Shown: positions 28,053 through 36,635 of the stretch, piece after piece
How positions within the stretch are numbered: position 1 is the first letter of the stretch
How the letters are laid out: each line of letters begins with the position of its first letter
NCBI GenBank assembly: GCA_965657335.1
Contig: CBFHOH010000001.1
Coordinates: 124,001-188,000, forward strand
Direction of reading: 5' to 3'
Source of the DNA: UBA4582 sp965657335
GTDB taxonomy: Bacteria > Pseudomonadota > Gammaproteobacteria > Pseudomonadales > Azotimanducaceae
DNA: 64,000 bases
Position numbers and translations under genes: made by a program
The notes under the pieces: generated by a model
What the model saw: the letters and a program-made list of their open reading frames with translations, nothing else
What the model was told of the DNA's origin: nothing
The model's database searches: none

Positions 28053-29423
28053 CTAGAAGAAAGTGAATGGAGCCTGAAAAAGTTTTTCTACTTCGGCGAT
28101 GCGAGTTTTATCAACTAAAAAGAGAATCAGATGATCATCTGGCTCAACGACGATATCATCATGTGCAATGATAACGTCTTTTCCTCTTACTATTGCACCG
28201 ATGTTTGTACCCTGTGGTAAGTCAATTTCTTCTATCGTCCGACCGACGACTTTAGAACTACGTTTGTCTCCATGAGCGATCGCTTCAATGGCTTCAGCTG
28301 CTCCCCTTCGTAGAGAGTGAACTTTAACCACATCGCCCCTTCTTATATGAGTTAGTATGCTGCCAAGCGTTGCTTGTTGTGGCGATATCGCGATATCAAT
28401 TTCGCTGCCTTCAATCAAATCTACATAAGCAGGATTATTTATCAGCGTAATTACTTTTTTAGCGCCGAGACTTTTAGCAAGCATAGACGACATGATATTC
28501 GCTTCGTCGTCGCTGGTTACGGCGCAGAAAACGTCAGTTTCCTCGATATTTTCTTCTAATAAGAGGTCACTGTCCGATGCGTTACCGGCGAGCACGATGG
28601 TGCGATCGAGTGACTCTGAAAGCTCGTAACATCGCTGTCTATTACTTTCGATAATACGCACGCCGTATCGATGCTCTACAGCGTGAGCTAGTCCCTGCCC
28701 TATTTGCCCACCGCCGGCGATAATTATTCGTTTAGTCGGCTTTTCCGTCTGGCGCAGTTCGCTCATCACGGCCTGAATATCATTGGCTGCGGCAATAAAA
28801 AAAACTTCGTCATCTGCCTCGATGATTGTTTTGCCTTCCGGAATAAGCGGATGATCTTTCCGAAAAATCGCTGCTACACGAGTATCTACCGTCGGCATAT
28901 GTTGGCGAAGAAAACCAAGTTCTTGACCTACCAAGGGGCCACCGTAGTGAGCTTTGATACCGACTAATTGTACTTGCCCTGCGGCGAAGTCCATTACTTG
29001 TAGTGCGCCCGGGTTTTCTATCAGCCTCCTAATATCATGTGTAACGATTTGCTCTGGATTTACAAGAAAATCAACCGGCATCGCAGTGTCGCCAAAGATG
29101 CCTATGTCCATATAAGTTTGTGATCGAATGCGCGCGATCTTTGTTGGTGTGTGAAAAACAGTGTGTGCAACTTGGCAAGCAACCATATTTACTTCATCGC
29201 TGTTAGTCACAGCAATAAGCATGTCGGTGTCTTCTGCCCCCGCCTGTCTTAGAACGTTAGGATGTGAACCCATCCCCCGGATGGTTCTAATATCAAACTT
29301 GTCTTGCAACTCACGAAGCCTGTCTGCATCGTGGTCTATAACGGTTATATCACTCGCCTCTTTGGTCAGGTTTTGAGCAAGATTACCACCTACTTCGCCG
29401 GCGCCGAGAATTAGAATCTTCAT
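28053..29423 (-). CDS. trkA: Trk system potassium uptake protein TrkA
   Basis: Peripheral NAD(H)-binding subunit that gates TrkH. 456 residues with two RCK units. The first Rossmann motif is ILGAGEVGGNLAQNL at the N-terminus and the second IAGGGQIGQGLAHAVE lies near residue 235. Each is followed by a TrkA-C domain. Its start overlaps the rsmB stop by four bases (ATGA). Confidence 0.97.
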   Translation of the reverse strand: MKILILGAGEVGGNLAQNLTKEASDITVIDHDADRLRELQDKFDIRTIRGMGSHPNVLRQAGAEDTDMLIAVTNSDEVNMVACQVAHTVFHTPTKIARIRSQTYMDIGIFGDTAMPVDFLVNPEQIVTHDIRRLIENPGALQVMDFAAGQVQLVGIKAHYGGPLVGQELGFLRQHMPTVDTRVAAIFRKDHPLIPEGKTIIEADDEVFFIAAANDIQAVMSELRQTEKPTKRIIIAGGGQIGQGLAHAVEHRYGVRIIESNRQRCYELSESLDRTIVLAGNASDSDLLLEENIEETDVFCAVTSDDEANIMSSMLAKSLGAKKVITLINNPAYVDLIEGSEIDIAISPQQATLGSILTHIRRGDVVKVHSLRRGAAEAIEAIAHGDKRSSKVVGRTIEEIDLPQGTNIGAIVRGKDVIIAHDDIVVEPDDHLILFLVDKTRIAEVEKLFQAPFTFF

Positions 29424-30697
29424 TGAGCCTTCTTGGTCAGGAGTGCGTAAAAAAAGCCATCATGCGCATCGGTGGTGGGTAATAACTGCCGGCCAGTTGT
29501 CGTTGATAAACCCCAACTTGCGCCGTACTCTGATGCAAGATCTAAAATCGCTGCATCCGAATGATTGACGCAAAATTGAGAGACAACATCTTCGTTCTCT
29601 TCCGGAAGAATAGAGCATGTTGAATAAAGCAATTTTCCTCCTACCTTAAGGAGATCCCACGCGGCAGCTAACAAGTTAGACTGAGTCTGGGCAAGCTTAA
29701 CAATATCCGTATCTCTGCGCAGCAACTTAATATCTGGGTGTCTACGGATGATACCGGTTGCTGAACAAGGAGCATCGAGGAGCACTCTATCAAATAGGAC
29801 AGGCGCTTTGTAACTTTCTAAATCGCAGGCCACAACCGTCGCGGTTGCACCAATTCTCTCGAGGTTAGATTCAATCCGATTAAGTCTGCCGGCATCTTTG
29901 TCAATCGCGGTCAATTTTATGCTTGGCGATTTTTGTAACATGTGGCAGCTTTTGCCGCCTGGGGCTGCACAGGCATCAAGTACATGCTGTTCCGGAGCCA
30001 GGTCAAGCAGCAGCGCCGCCATTTGGGAAGACTCATCCTGAACGCTTGCCTGACCGTTTGCGAAGTCGGGTATCTCGTCAACAGGCATGGGTTTAGATAG
30101 ATAAAAAGCCTGTTCGCTTAAATTACCCCAGCGTCCTTCGATCTGTTTCTCTCTGAGCTTTCGTTCAAAATCTTCTTTGCTCGCACCGCTATTCACTCTG
30201 ATCGTCATCGGTGGTTCACTGTTGTACGCGTCGAATATATCTGGTGCCTGTGTCGGCCATGCCTCAGAAATTCGCTGGCTTAACCATTCAGGCAGGTTGG
30301 TTTGTGCCTCCCCTGTTGCCAGAATGGCTGCGCTTAATTCTTTGCTTTTGCGAATATAGTTACGCAGGACGCCATTTACCAAACCTTTTGCCCAGCCTTT
30401 GTTCAGCGTAGCGGTGCATTGGACAGCGGCATTGACGCTGGTGTACGCAGGTCTCCTTAGAGCGTCGACACTGTAAATGCCGGAAATCAGTAATAAAAAA
30501 ATGTCGTTATGTTTAGCTGGCAAAGGCTTCTTGAGCAATTCGGCAACGATTCGCTTTAATCGGTAATAGTCGCGCAACACGCCATAGCAAACTTGCTTTG
30601 CAAGCGCTGAATCGTCGCTTGAAAAACAACTATCTAGTGATTTTCCTTCGAAAACGACACTGTTGAGGACCCGGACCGAGGAGATATATGTTTGCAT
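29420..30697 (-). CDS. rsmB: 16S rRNA (cytosine967-C5)-methyltransferase RsmB
   Basis: Methylates C967 of 16S rRNA (old names sun/fmu). 425 residues. An N-terminal NusB-like RNA-binding domain (about residues 1-140) precedes the SAM domain with LDACAAPGGKSCHML. The two catalytic cysteines are in LLDAPCSATGIIRRHPD and YSTCSILPEEN. It sits between fmt (one-base overlap) and trkA. Confidence 0.97.
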   Translation of the reverse strand: MQTYISSVRVLNSVVFEGKSLDSCFSSDDSALAKQVCYGVLRDYYRLKRIVAELLKKPLPAKHNDIFLLLISGIYSVDALRRPAYTSVNAAVQCTATLNKGWAKGLVNGVLRNYIRKSKELSAAILATGEAQTNLPEWLSQRISEAWPTQAPDIFDAYNSEPPMTIRVNSGASKEDFERKLREKQIEGRWGNLSEQAFYLSKPMPVDEIPDFANGQASVQDESSQMAALLLDLAPEQHVLDACAAPGGKSCHMLQKSPSIKLTAIDKDAGRLNRIESNLERIGATATVVACDLESYKAPVLFDRVLLDAPCSATGIIRRHPDIKLLRRDTDIVKLAQTQSNLLAAAWDLLKVGGKLLYSTCSILPEENEDVVSQFCVNHSDAAILDLASEYGASWGLSTTTGRQLLPTTDAHDGFFYALLTKKAQ

Positions 30698-31644
30698 TAA
30701 ATTGCCGTTTTGACCGTTCCCAGCATTGTGCCAGGAGAAAACATTTCTTTTCGTGCATTAATGAGATCCGCCGCGCCTAAAATGCTGCCTTTTCCTAACG
30801 GAAGTTGTAGCCGCGAAATCGTGATACTTCCTTTTCCGCATGCAACAACAAGACCCTGTTTTGTCAGAGAGACAATAGTGCCCGGTCTCAGTTTCAGAGG
30901 TTCATCATCACAGGTCGCCTCGTAGATTTTTAACCGGACGTCTTTCAACCAAGTAAAAGCGATAGGGTCAGGATTAAAACCCAGCACTTTTCGCAGAACA
31001 TCCTTGCTATCAAGCGACCAATCTATTTCTGCCTCTGATTTGTCTATTTTGTGGGCATAGCAAATGCCAATATCACTTTGTTGACGAGCCTCAACTGCGC
31101 CGATGGCAATTTTACTTAAAACCTCGGGAAGTAGTGGTGTGCTGATTTGAGTCAGTTTTTTGGCCAGTGTTGCGCTGGTATCACGCTTCGAAATTTTACA
31201 TGTCTCGCTCGCCAAAACAGCGCCTGTGTCGAGACCTTTGTCCATTTGAATGATGCAAACGCCACTCTCGGTATCCCCACTGAGTATGGCTCTTTGGATG
31301 GGTGCAGCACCTCGCCATCTAGGCAACATAGAGCCGTGCACATTAATGCATCCAAATGGCAGCATCTCTAAAACAGGTGGTCTAAGTATTTGGCCGTAGG
31401 CAACTACGACCATGGCTTGTGCATCAAATTGACTAATATCATCGACGGTCAGCTTGTTTGGTTGAACGACGTCCAGACCTTCTTTTAATGCGAGGATCTT
31501 CACTGCGCTAGGTATCGGTTTCTTGCCACGCTTTCCCGGTTTATCCGGTTGCGTAATAACACCAACAACCTGATGTTCACTATCAACAAGGCACTTGAGG
31601 TGTATCGCGGCGAATTCGGGTGTACCGGCGAATAAGATTTTCAA
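30697..31644 (-). CDS. fmt: Methionyl-tRNA formyltransferase
   Basis: Formylates initiator Met-tRNA. 315 residues. The N-terminal domain starts ILFAGTPEFAAIHL, and the folate-site signature is NVHGSMLPRWRGAAPIQRA, where most relatives have NVHASLLPRWRG. The C-terminal OB-like domain is present. It is 1 bp from def, the universal deformylase partner. Confidence 0.97.
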   Translation of the reverse strand: MKILFAGTPEFAAIHLKCLVDSEHQVVGVITQPDKPGKRGKKPIPSAVKILALKEGLDVVQPNKLTVDDISQFDAQAMVVVAYGQILRPPVLEMLPFGCINVHGSMLPRWRGAAPIQRAILSGDTESGVCIIQMDKGLDTGAVLASETCKISKRDTSATLAKKLTQISTPLLPEVLSKIAIGAVEARQQSDIGICYAHKIDKSEAEIDWSLDSKDVLRKVLGFNPDPIAFTWLKDVRLKIYEATCDDEPLKLRPGTIVSLTKQGLVVACGKGSITISRLQLPLGKGSILGAADLINARKEMFSPGTMLGTVKTAI

Positions 31645-31645
31645 C

Positions 31646-32149
31646 TCAGCTACCTAGCTTTTGTTGTTTAAGCAGCTTTTTCCGAATCATTTGCCGCTTG
31701 GTGGAAGAGAGGTAGTCAACGAAGAGTTTCCCTTCCAAGTGATCCATTTCGTGCTGTATGCAGACCGCCAGCAATTCCTGCGCATCGATAGAGAATGGGT
31801 TCCCCTCTCGGTCAATGGCCTCGACGGTGATTTCTGAAAAACGATCGACCGGTTCATAAAAACCGGGAATAGACAGGCATCCTTCGTTCGTTTCAATTTC
31901 TCCCTCGCGGGCAACAATTGCGGGATTGATAAAAATCATCGGGCTGGATTTGTCTTCCGATACATCGATCACAATCAATCGTTGGTGTACATTAACTTGA
32001 CTTGCTGCAAGCCCGATTCCGGGCGCTGCGTACATAGTTTCAAGCATATCGTCGGCTAATTGCGCTATTCGACCATCGACGTTTTGAATGGGCTTTGCCT
32101 TGGTACGTAATCGGGAATCAGGGAATTCTAAAATATCTAATAACGCCAT
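31646..32149 (-). CDS. def: Peptide deformylase
   Basis: Metalloenzyme removing the N-formyl group from nascent proteins. 167 residues. Motif 1 GIGLAASQV, motif 2 EGCLSIPG and motif 3 QHEMDHLEGKLF (metal ligands Cys, His, His and catalytic Glu) are intact. It heads the def-fmt-rsmB-trkA-trkH run. The promoter should lie in the 188-bp divergent spacer shared with the LysM gene. Confidence 0.98.
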   Translation of the reverse strand: MALLDILEFPDSRLRTKAKPIQNVDGRIAQLADDMLETMYAAPGIGLAASQVNVHQRLIVIDVSEDKSSPMIFINPAIVAREGEIETNEGCLSIPGFYEPVDRFSEITVEAIDREGNPFSIDAQELLAVCIQHEMDHLEGKLFVDYLSSTKRQMIRKKLLKQQKLGS

Positions 32150-32337
32150 ACGGTTTAGTCATATACCTCTAGTAAAAGAGCAACTTGTGCTGCTAAGATT
32201 ATGATCATGTTGAATATTCGACGCCTCTACCTGAATAACTTCAGGGCTTTTGTTTCAGCCTATTGTCAGAAAAAGGCACGTAAGTCGCCGACAGGTCAGC
32301 CGGTGATTGTACTCTTTTTAGCGATGGGATTCGCCCC

Positions 32338-33414
32338 ATGAAAAAACTTCTTCTATCGATTTTGGCAGGGCTCATATTTTCGTCCAGCGTATTTGCTGCC
32401 AATAATGTCTTGAGAGAAGATCATCCAGACAGGTACATCGTGGAGGAAGGAGATACGCTTTGGCGTATTGCGTCGATGTTTCTCGTTGACGCTTGGTTGT
32501 GGCCAGAGATTTGGCAGGTGAACCCGGATATTGAAAACCCGCATCTGATCTTCCCCGGGGATGTAATTCTGCTTCGATACGTTGATGGACAGCCCCAATT
32601 GAGTGTCGCTAGGGGCGATACAAGTAGAACTATTAAAATTTCTCCCGCGCAGCCGGTTCGACAAAGTGATCGAGATCGGAAGCTGACGCCTCAGATCAGG
32701 TCATCCCCTCTTGCAAGCGCCATACCGGCAATACCATTAGATGCCATTGCCAGTTTGTTGACGACCGGAAGGATCGTCGATGAGGAAACTCTGCCTGGCG
32801 CACCCTATATTTTAGCGGGGGAATCTGATCGATTGATCTTTGGACCAGGAGATGGCTTTTACGGTCGTGGTACTTGGGAGAGCGAAACGTCTGTCTATGG
32901 AATATTTAGAGCAGGAGAGGTTTACCGGGACCCTGTGACGAAGGAAGTGTTGGGTCATGAAGCGCTAGAAGTGGGTATCGCCACGCTCGATGAGTTGGGT
33001 GATAACGATGTTGCCACGTTTACTGTAAATAGTGTCTCCGAGGATGTGCGGCTGGGCGACAGGTTATTGCCCACGGAAGAACGCCGGGTGGAATCAACTT
33101 TTTATCCATCGGCGCCGCAGCAGGTCGTTGATGGCACCATCATGACCGTCATCGGCGGCGTAAGTCAGGTTGGTCGAAATGACGTGGTGGCGATCAATAA
33201 GGGCGCGAACTTTGGCCTTGCGGCTGGGAATGTATTAGCGATTTACAAAAGCGGCGCTGTCGTGCGTGATCGCAATCGCCGAGACAAGGTAAAACTACCC
33301 GACAAGCGCGCCGGTATGCTTATGGTGTTCAGGAGCTTTGAAAAAATGTCTTACTGTCTGGTGCTCAGTTCGGATACGTCCCTGAGTGTAGGAGATCGAG
33401 TAAAGAACCCGTAA
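32338..33414 (+). CDS. Secreted LysM-domain protein (PA0020-like)
   Basis: Exported protein with a signal peptide (MKKLLLSILAGLIFSSSVFA, cleavage before NNVL). A single LysM domain follows at about residues 32-80 (YIVEEGDTLWRIA, then IENPHLIFPGDVILL), which binds peptidoglycan. The remaining 270 residues have no domain I can name, but the same architecture occurs next to dprA in Pseudomonas. Transcribed divergently from def. A role in envelope or type IV pilus function is only a guess. Confidence 0.85.
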   Translation: MKKLLLSILAGLIFSSSVFAANNVLREDHPDRYIVEEGDTLWRIASMFLVDAWLWPEIWQVNPDIENPHLIFPGDVILLRYVDGQPQLSVARGDTSRTIKISPAQPVRQSDRDRKLTPQIRSSPLASAIPAIPLDAIASLLTTGRIVDEETLPGAPYILAGESDRLIFGPGDGFYGRGTWESETSVYGIFRAGEVYRDPVTKEVLGHEALEVGIATLDELGDNDVATFTVNSVSEDVRLGDRLLPTEERRVESTFYPSAPQQVVDGTIMTVIGGVSQVGRNDVVAINKGANFGLAAGNVLAIYKSGAVVRDRNRRDKVKLPDKRAGMLMVFRSFEKMSYCLVLSSDTSLSVGDRVKNP

Positions 33415-33483
33415 GACGTTGGCTCTAGGTCAATAAGCCATCGATTGCTAGGGTAACAGCTCAAGCTACAGCTGGAACCGAAA

Positions 33484-34611
33484 TTGCAAGATGACACCAC
33501 CCTGCTAAGACTCCACACTTCCCTACTGCTTCACCAACACCCTTTGGTTGCTAAGCAGCTTCTGGATTTCTGTGGGGACATTGATCACATTTATCCCTAC
33601 CTGAAAGCCGGCAATATCTCCGGGATCAGGCTACCCTCCAGCCTAAAAAAAGTGCTGGAGGCGCATCGTCGATCTAGCTATCAAGCACATTTGAACTACA
33701 TCACAGACTGGCTGAGCCAGCCGGATTGTGGGCTTGTTTGTTTCGATTCCGCTGATTATCCGTCACAACTCGCTCAAATCGCCGATCCGCCACTGATACT
33801 GTTCGCTCACGGCAACCTTAAATTACTTAACCACCCACAATTAGCGATCGTTGGATCGCGTAATCCAACACATTATGGTCGCCGGGTCACTCGTCTTTTC
33901 GCCGAAGAGATAGGTAAGAGTGGAATAGTGGTCACAAGCGGCATGGCCAAGGGCATAGACTCCGCTGCACATCGAGGTGCCTTGGACGTCGGGGGTAGCA
34001 CGATTGCTGTGCTGGGAACTGGGTGTGATCAAACTTATCCGCTTGAAAACCAGTCATTGATGCGTGAAATTGCCTCGGCAGGCTTGTTACTCTCTGAATT
34101 TCCGCCAGGCACGGGGCCAGCACCAAGCCACTTTCCGCAACGTAATCGCATTGTCACAGGCATGACTTGCGGTACCATCGTCGTGGAGGCGAGAGTGCGC
34201 AGCGGATCGCTAATTTCGGCGCGTTTGGCTACTGAGCAAGGGCGTGGCGTATTCGCGGTACCGGGCTCCGTACTGAGCAAGCAGAGTGAAGGATGTCATT
34301 ATTTGCTGAGAGAAGGCGCTCAATTGGCAAGTAGCGTGGCGGATGTTATTGAGGCTTTGTGCATGAGTCATCCTGAATTGAGATTCCATCAGAGCTCAGC
34401 GCCCGTGCCCACGCCAAAAAGTCTCAATAGAGATCAGCAACGTGTGCTGGACGCCATTGATTTTGAACCGCGGAACATTGATTCAATTGTAAAGCAAACA
34501 GGTATGGTTACGACGGAGGTAATGCAAACACTGGTCGAGCTTGAATTGATCGGCTTTGTTAATGTGGTTGCCGGTTGCTATCAGCTTTGTCGCAACCGTA
34601 TGCCCGACTAA
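33484..34611 (+). CDS. dprA: DNA processing protein DprA
   Basis: Binds incoming single-stranded DNA and loads RecA in transformation. 375 residues. The Rossmann core shows AIVGSRNPTHYG, SGMAKGIDSAAHRGAL, GCDQTYPLEN and FPQRNRIV. A C-terminal winged-helix-like domain is present (about 310-370). The frame can only open at TTG (33484), because a stop lies 30 bp upstream and no ATG or GTG intervenes. ComM, another competence-linked protein, is encoded at 59-60.7 kb. Confidence 0.95.
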   Translation: MQDDTTLLRLHTSLLLHQHPLVAKQLLDFCGDIDHIYPYLKAGNISGIRLPSSLKKVLEAHRRSSYQAHLNYITDWLSQPDCGLVCFDSADYPSQLAQIADPPLILFAHGNLKLLNHPQLAIVGSRNPTHYGRRVTRLFAEEIGKSGIVVTSGMAKGIDSAAHRGALDVGGSTIAVLGTGCDQTYPLENQSLMREIASAGLLLSEFPPGTGPAPSHFPQRNRIVTGMTCGTIVVEARVRSGSLISARLATEQGRGVFAVPGSVLSKQSEGCHYLLREGAQLASSVADVIEALCMSHPELRFHQSSAPVPTPKSLNRDQQRVLDAIDFEPRNIDSIVKQTGMVTTEVMQTLVELELIGFVNVVAGCYQLCRNRMPD

Positions 34612-34704
34612 AGTGAGGTTCGTTAATTTCTGCTGAGATGATTGAAACATTTGTAGGGCTGGGGTACCGTGCCGTTCCTTCTAAAACCTTTATATGGAGT
34701 GATT

Positions 34705-35199
34705 ATGGTAGCCCCCTTTGTTGCGATTCTAATGGGTTCAGATTCTGACCTTCCGGTAATGGAAAAAACATGTCAGATACTTAAGAAATTTGACATCAGT
34801 TACGAGGTAAGAATTTATTCTGCCCATCGAACACCAGAAGATACCAAGCGTTTTGTCGTAGACGCAGAAGAACGCGGCTGCGCAGTGTTTATCGCTGGTG
34901 CAGGCCTTTCTGCTGCTTTGCCTGGCGTTGTTGCCGCCTATACGACCAGACCTGTAATCGGGATTCCGATTGACATAGGTCCTCTACAGGGAGTTGATGC
35001 TTTGCTCTCGATGGTTCAAATGCCTCCCGGTATTCCTGTTGCGACTGTTGCGATTGGCTCTGTTGGCGCTCGAAACGCGGGCTATTTAGCCGCACAGATG
35101 TTGGGCATGATTGATGAGGGTATCGCCGAGAAAATTAAGCAGGAGCGGCTAGATAACGCTCAGGTCATCAGAGAGAAGAATCAAGGACTGTCAATCTGA
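34705..35199 (+). CDS. purE: N5-carboxyaminoimidazole ribonucleotide mutase PurE
   Basis: Purine pathway mutase. 164 residues from ATG 34705, which follows ATGGAGTGATT and begins directly before the family start VAILMGSDSD. The active-site SAHRTP motif is present. The usual GAGGAAHLPG loop reads GAGLSAALPG, a variant I associate more with PurE of other phyla than with enteric PurE. No purK follows, although purE-purK is the common gammaproteobacterial pair; purK must be elsewhere or the enzyme used differently. Confidence 0.93.
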   Translation: MVAPFVAILMGSDSDLPVMEKTCQILKKFDISYEVRIYSAHRTPEDTKRFVVDAEERGCAVFIAGAGLSAALPGVVAAYTTRPVIGIPIDIGPLQGVDALLSMVQMPPGIPVATVAIGSVGARNAGYLAAQMLGMIDEGIAEKIKQERLDNAQVIREKNQGLSI

Positions 35200-35215
35200 G
35201 TGGAACAGTGCGCGT

Positions 35216-35782
35216 ATGAGTCATAGAAGTTGGCAATACAAATTGNNNNNNNNNNNNNNNNNNNNNNNNNNNNNNNNNNNNNNNNNNNNNNNNNNNNNNN
35301 NNNNNNNNNNNNNNNNNNNNNNNNNNNNNNNNNNNNNNNNNNNNNNNNNNNNNNNNNNNNNNNNNNNNNNNNNNNNNNNNNNNNNNNNNNNNNNNNNNNN
35401 NNNNNNNNNNNTGCAACCCTATGTTTTGTTGAGCGATCACGAATGCGAAGTGTTAGAAAGCACAATTGGACAAGGTGTTACTTATCTCGTAGAGAAGAGT
35501 GAGAAAGTGCCGGCCTGGATCAGCGGAACACACCATAAAGTTGCCGTTAGGCTGACAAATCACATAACAGTAAGGGGGATATGTGAATCTGTCAGCCAAC
35601 CAATAGTGTCTACGTCGGCTAATATTGCTGGAAGACCTGCTGCTAAAACGCGCATGCAACTACTTAGTAGCTTTGGCCAGCAGATCGACTATATCGTACC
35701 CGGGCAGTTAGGTGGCAGGCACGGAGCAAGCGAAATAATTGACTTGGAAAGCGGTAACGTGATTCGTCAAGGAGGAACATAA
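35216..35782 (+). CDS. tsaC: Threonylcarbamoyl-AMP synthase TsaC (N-terminal half hidden by Ns)
   Basis: Makes threonylcarbamoyl-AMP for t6A37 tRNA modification (YrdC family). 188 residues. N-run 35246-35411 hides about residues 11-66 in frame, including the usual PTET/EAV core. The visible part has VPAWISG, VAVRLTNH, QPIVSTSANIAGRPA and a C-terminal ASEIIDL-NVIRQG block like E. coli TsaC. It overlaps the aroE start by one base, as in the tsaC-aroE pair of other Gammaproteobacteria. Confidence 0.94.
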   Translation: MSHRSWQYKLXXXXXXXXXXXXXXXXXXXXXXXXXXXXXXXXXXXXXXXXXXXXXXXXXXXXXXXXQPYVLLSDHECEVLESTIGQGVTYLVEKSEKVPAWISGTHHKVAVRLTNHITVRGICESVSQPIVSTSANIAGRPAAKTRMQLLSSFGQQIDYIVPGQLGGRHGASEIIDLESGNVIRQGGT

Positions 35783-36633
35783 TGAATTCGTTAGCTGTGA
35801 TCGGTAATCCCGTCGCACACAGCCTCTCACCAAAAATACATAAGGTTTTTGCCGAGCAACAAGGCATCTTAGTGTCTTATCAAAAGGTAGAAGCGCCGCT
35901 AGACGGCTTTGCAGAAACAGCAGCGGCGTTGCTTGGACAGGGAGCAATTGGTTTTAATGTCACTGTGCCTTTTAAGTTTGAAGCTTGTGAATTTGCTGAT
36001 TCACTATCGGAATACGCTAGCAAAGCGCAGGCAGTAAATACGATCAAACGAGAGTCATCAGGAAGACTCAGCGGTCATAATACTGACGGTCTAGGGTTGG
36101 TCAGGGACATAAAGCACAATTTGGAGTGGTCGCTTGAAGGAAAGCGAATCCTGGTCCTAGGAGCTGGTGGCGCGGTCAGTGGTATTCTGGCCCCGATACT
36201 CGAACAGCGTCCGTCGAGCCTTCATATTGTTAATCGCACGCATTCAAAGGCTGTAGCCTTGGCAAAAGAATACCCTGGTGAAATTCAGGCAATAGAATCA
36301 TCGGAGGTGGCGGGAAATTATGACCTCGTGATCAGCGGCTCGTCGGCGGGTTTGCCTTCAACCAGCGACAGTAAAAGTGAAATGCTGGTGCCTGAAGAGA
36401 TCATTGATGAACACACATTTTGCTATGATTTGATTTACAGCAACACCGAAACCCCATTTTTAGCTCGATGCAGGGAATTAGGCGCTAAACAGCGCGCTGA
36501 CGGTCTTGGCATGTTAGTCGAGCAAGCTGCTTTGGCGTTTGAAATCTGGTTTGGAAAGAAACCGGAATCAGCGTCTGTTATTAACAAACTCCGTAACGGT
36601 TACCTCAATGGTGAAACGGAGGATTTGGACTGA
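35782..36633 (+). CDS. aroE: Shikimate dehydrogenase
   Basis: NADPH-dependent reduction of 3-dehydroshikimate. 283 residues. Substrate-site motifs are SLSPKIH and NVTVPFKFEA (catalytic Lys); NTDGLGLVRDI has the conserved Asp. The nucleotide fold is LGAGGAVSGI and NRTHSKA at the NADP-selective loop. AGGAGG lies a few bases before the ATG. Confidence 0.97.
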   Translation: MNSLAVIGNPVAHSLSPKIHKVFAEQQGILVSYQKVEAPLDGFAETAAALLGQGAIGFNVTVPFKFEACEFADSLSEYASKAQAVNTIKRESSGRLSGHNTDGLGLVRDIKHNLEWSLEGKRILVLGAGGAVSGILAPILEQRPSSLHIVNRTHSKAVALAKEYPGEIQAIESSEVAGNYDLVISGSSAGLPSTSDSKSEMLVPEEIIDEHTFCYDLIYSNTETPFLARCRELGAKQRADGLGMLVEQAALAFEIWFGKKPESASVINKLRNGYLNGETEDLD

Positions 36634-36635
36634 GT

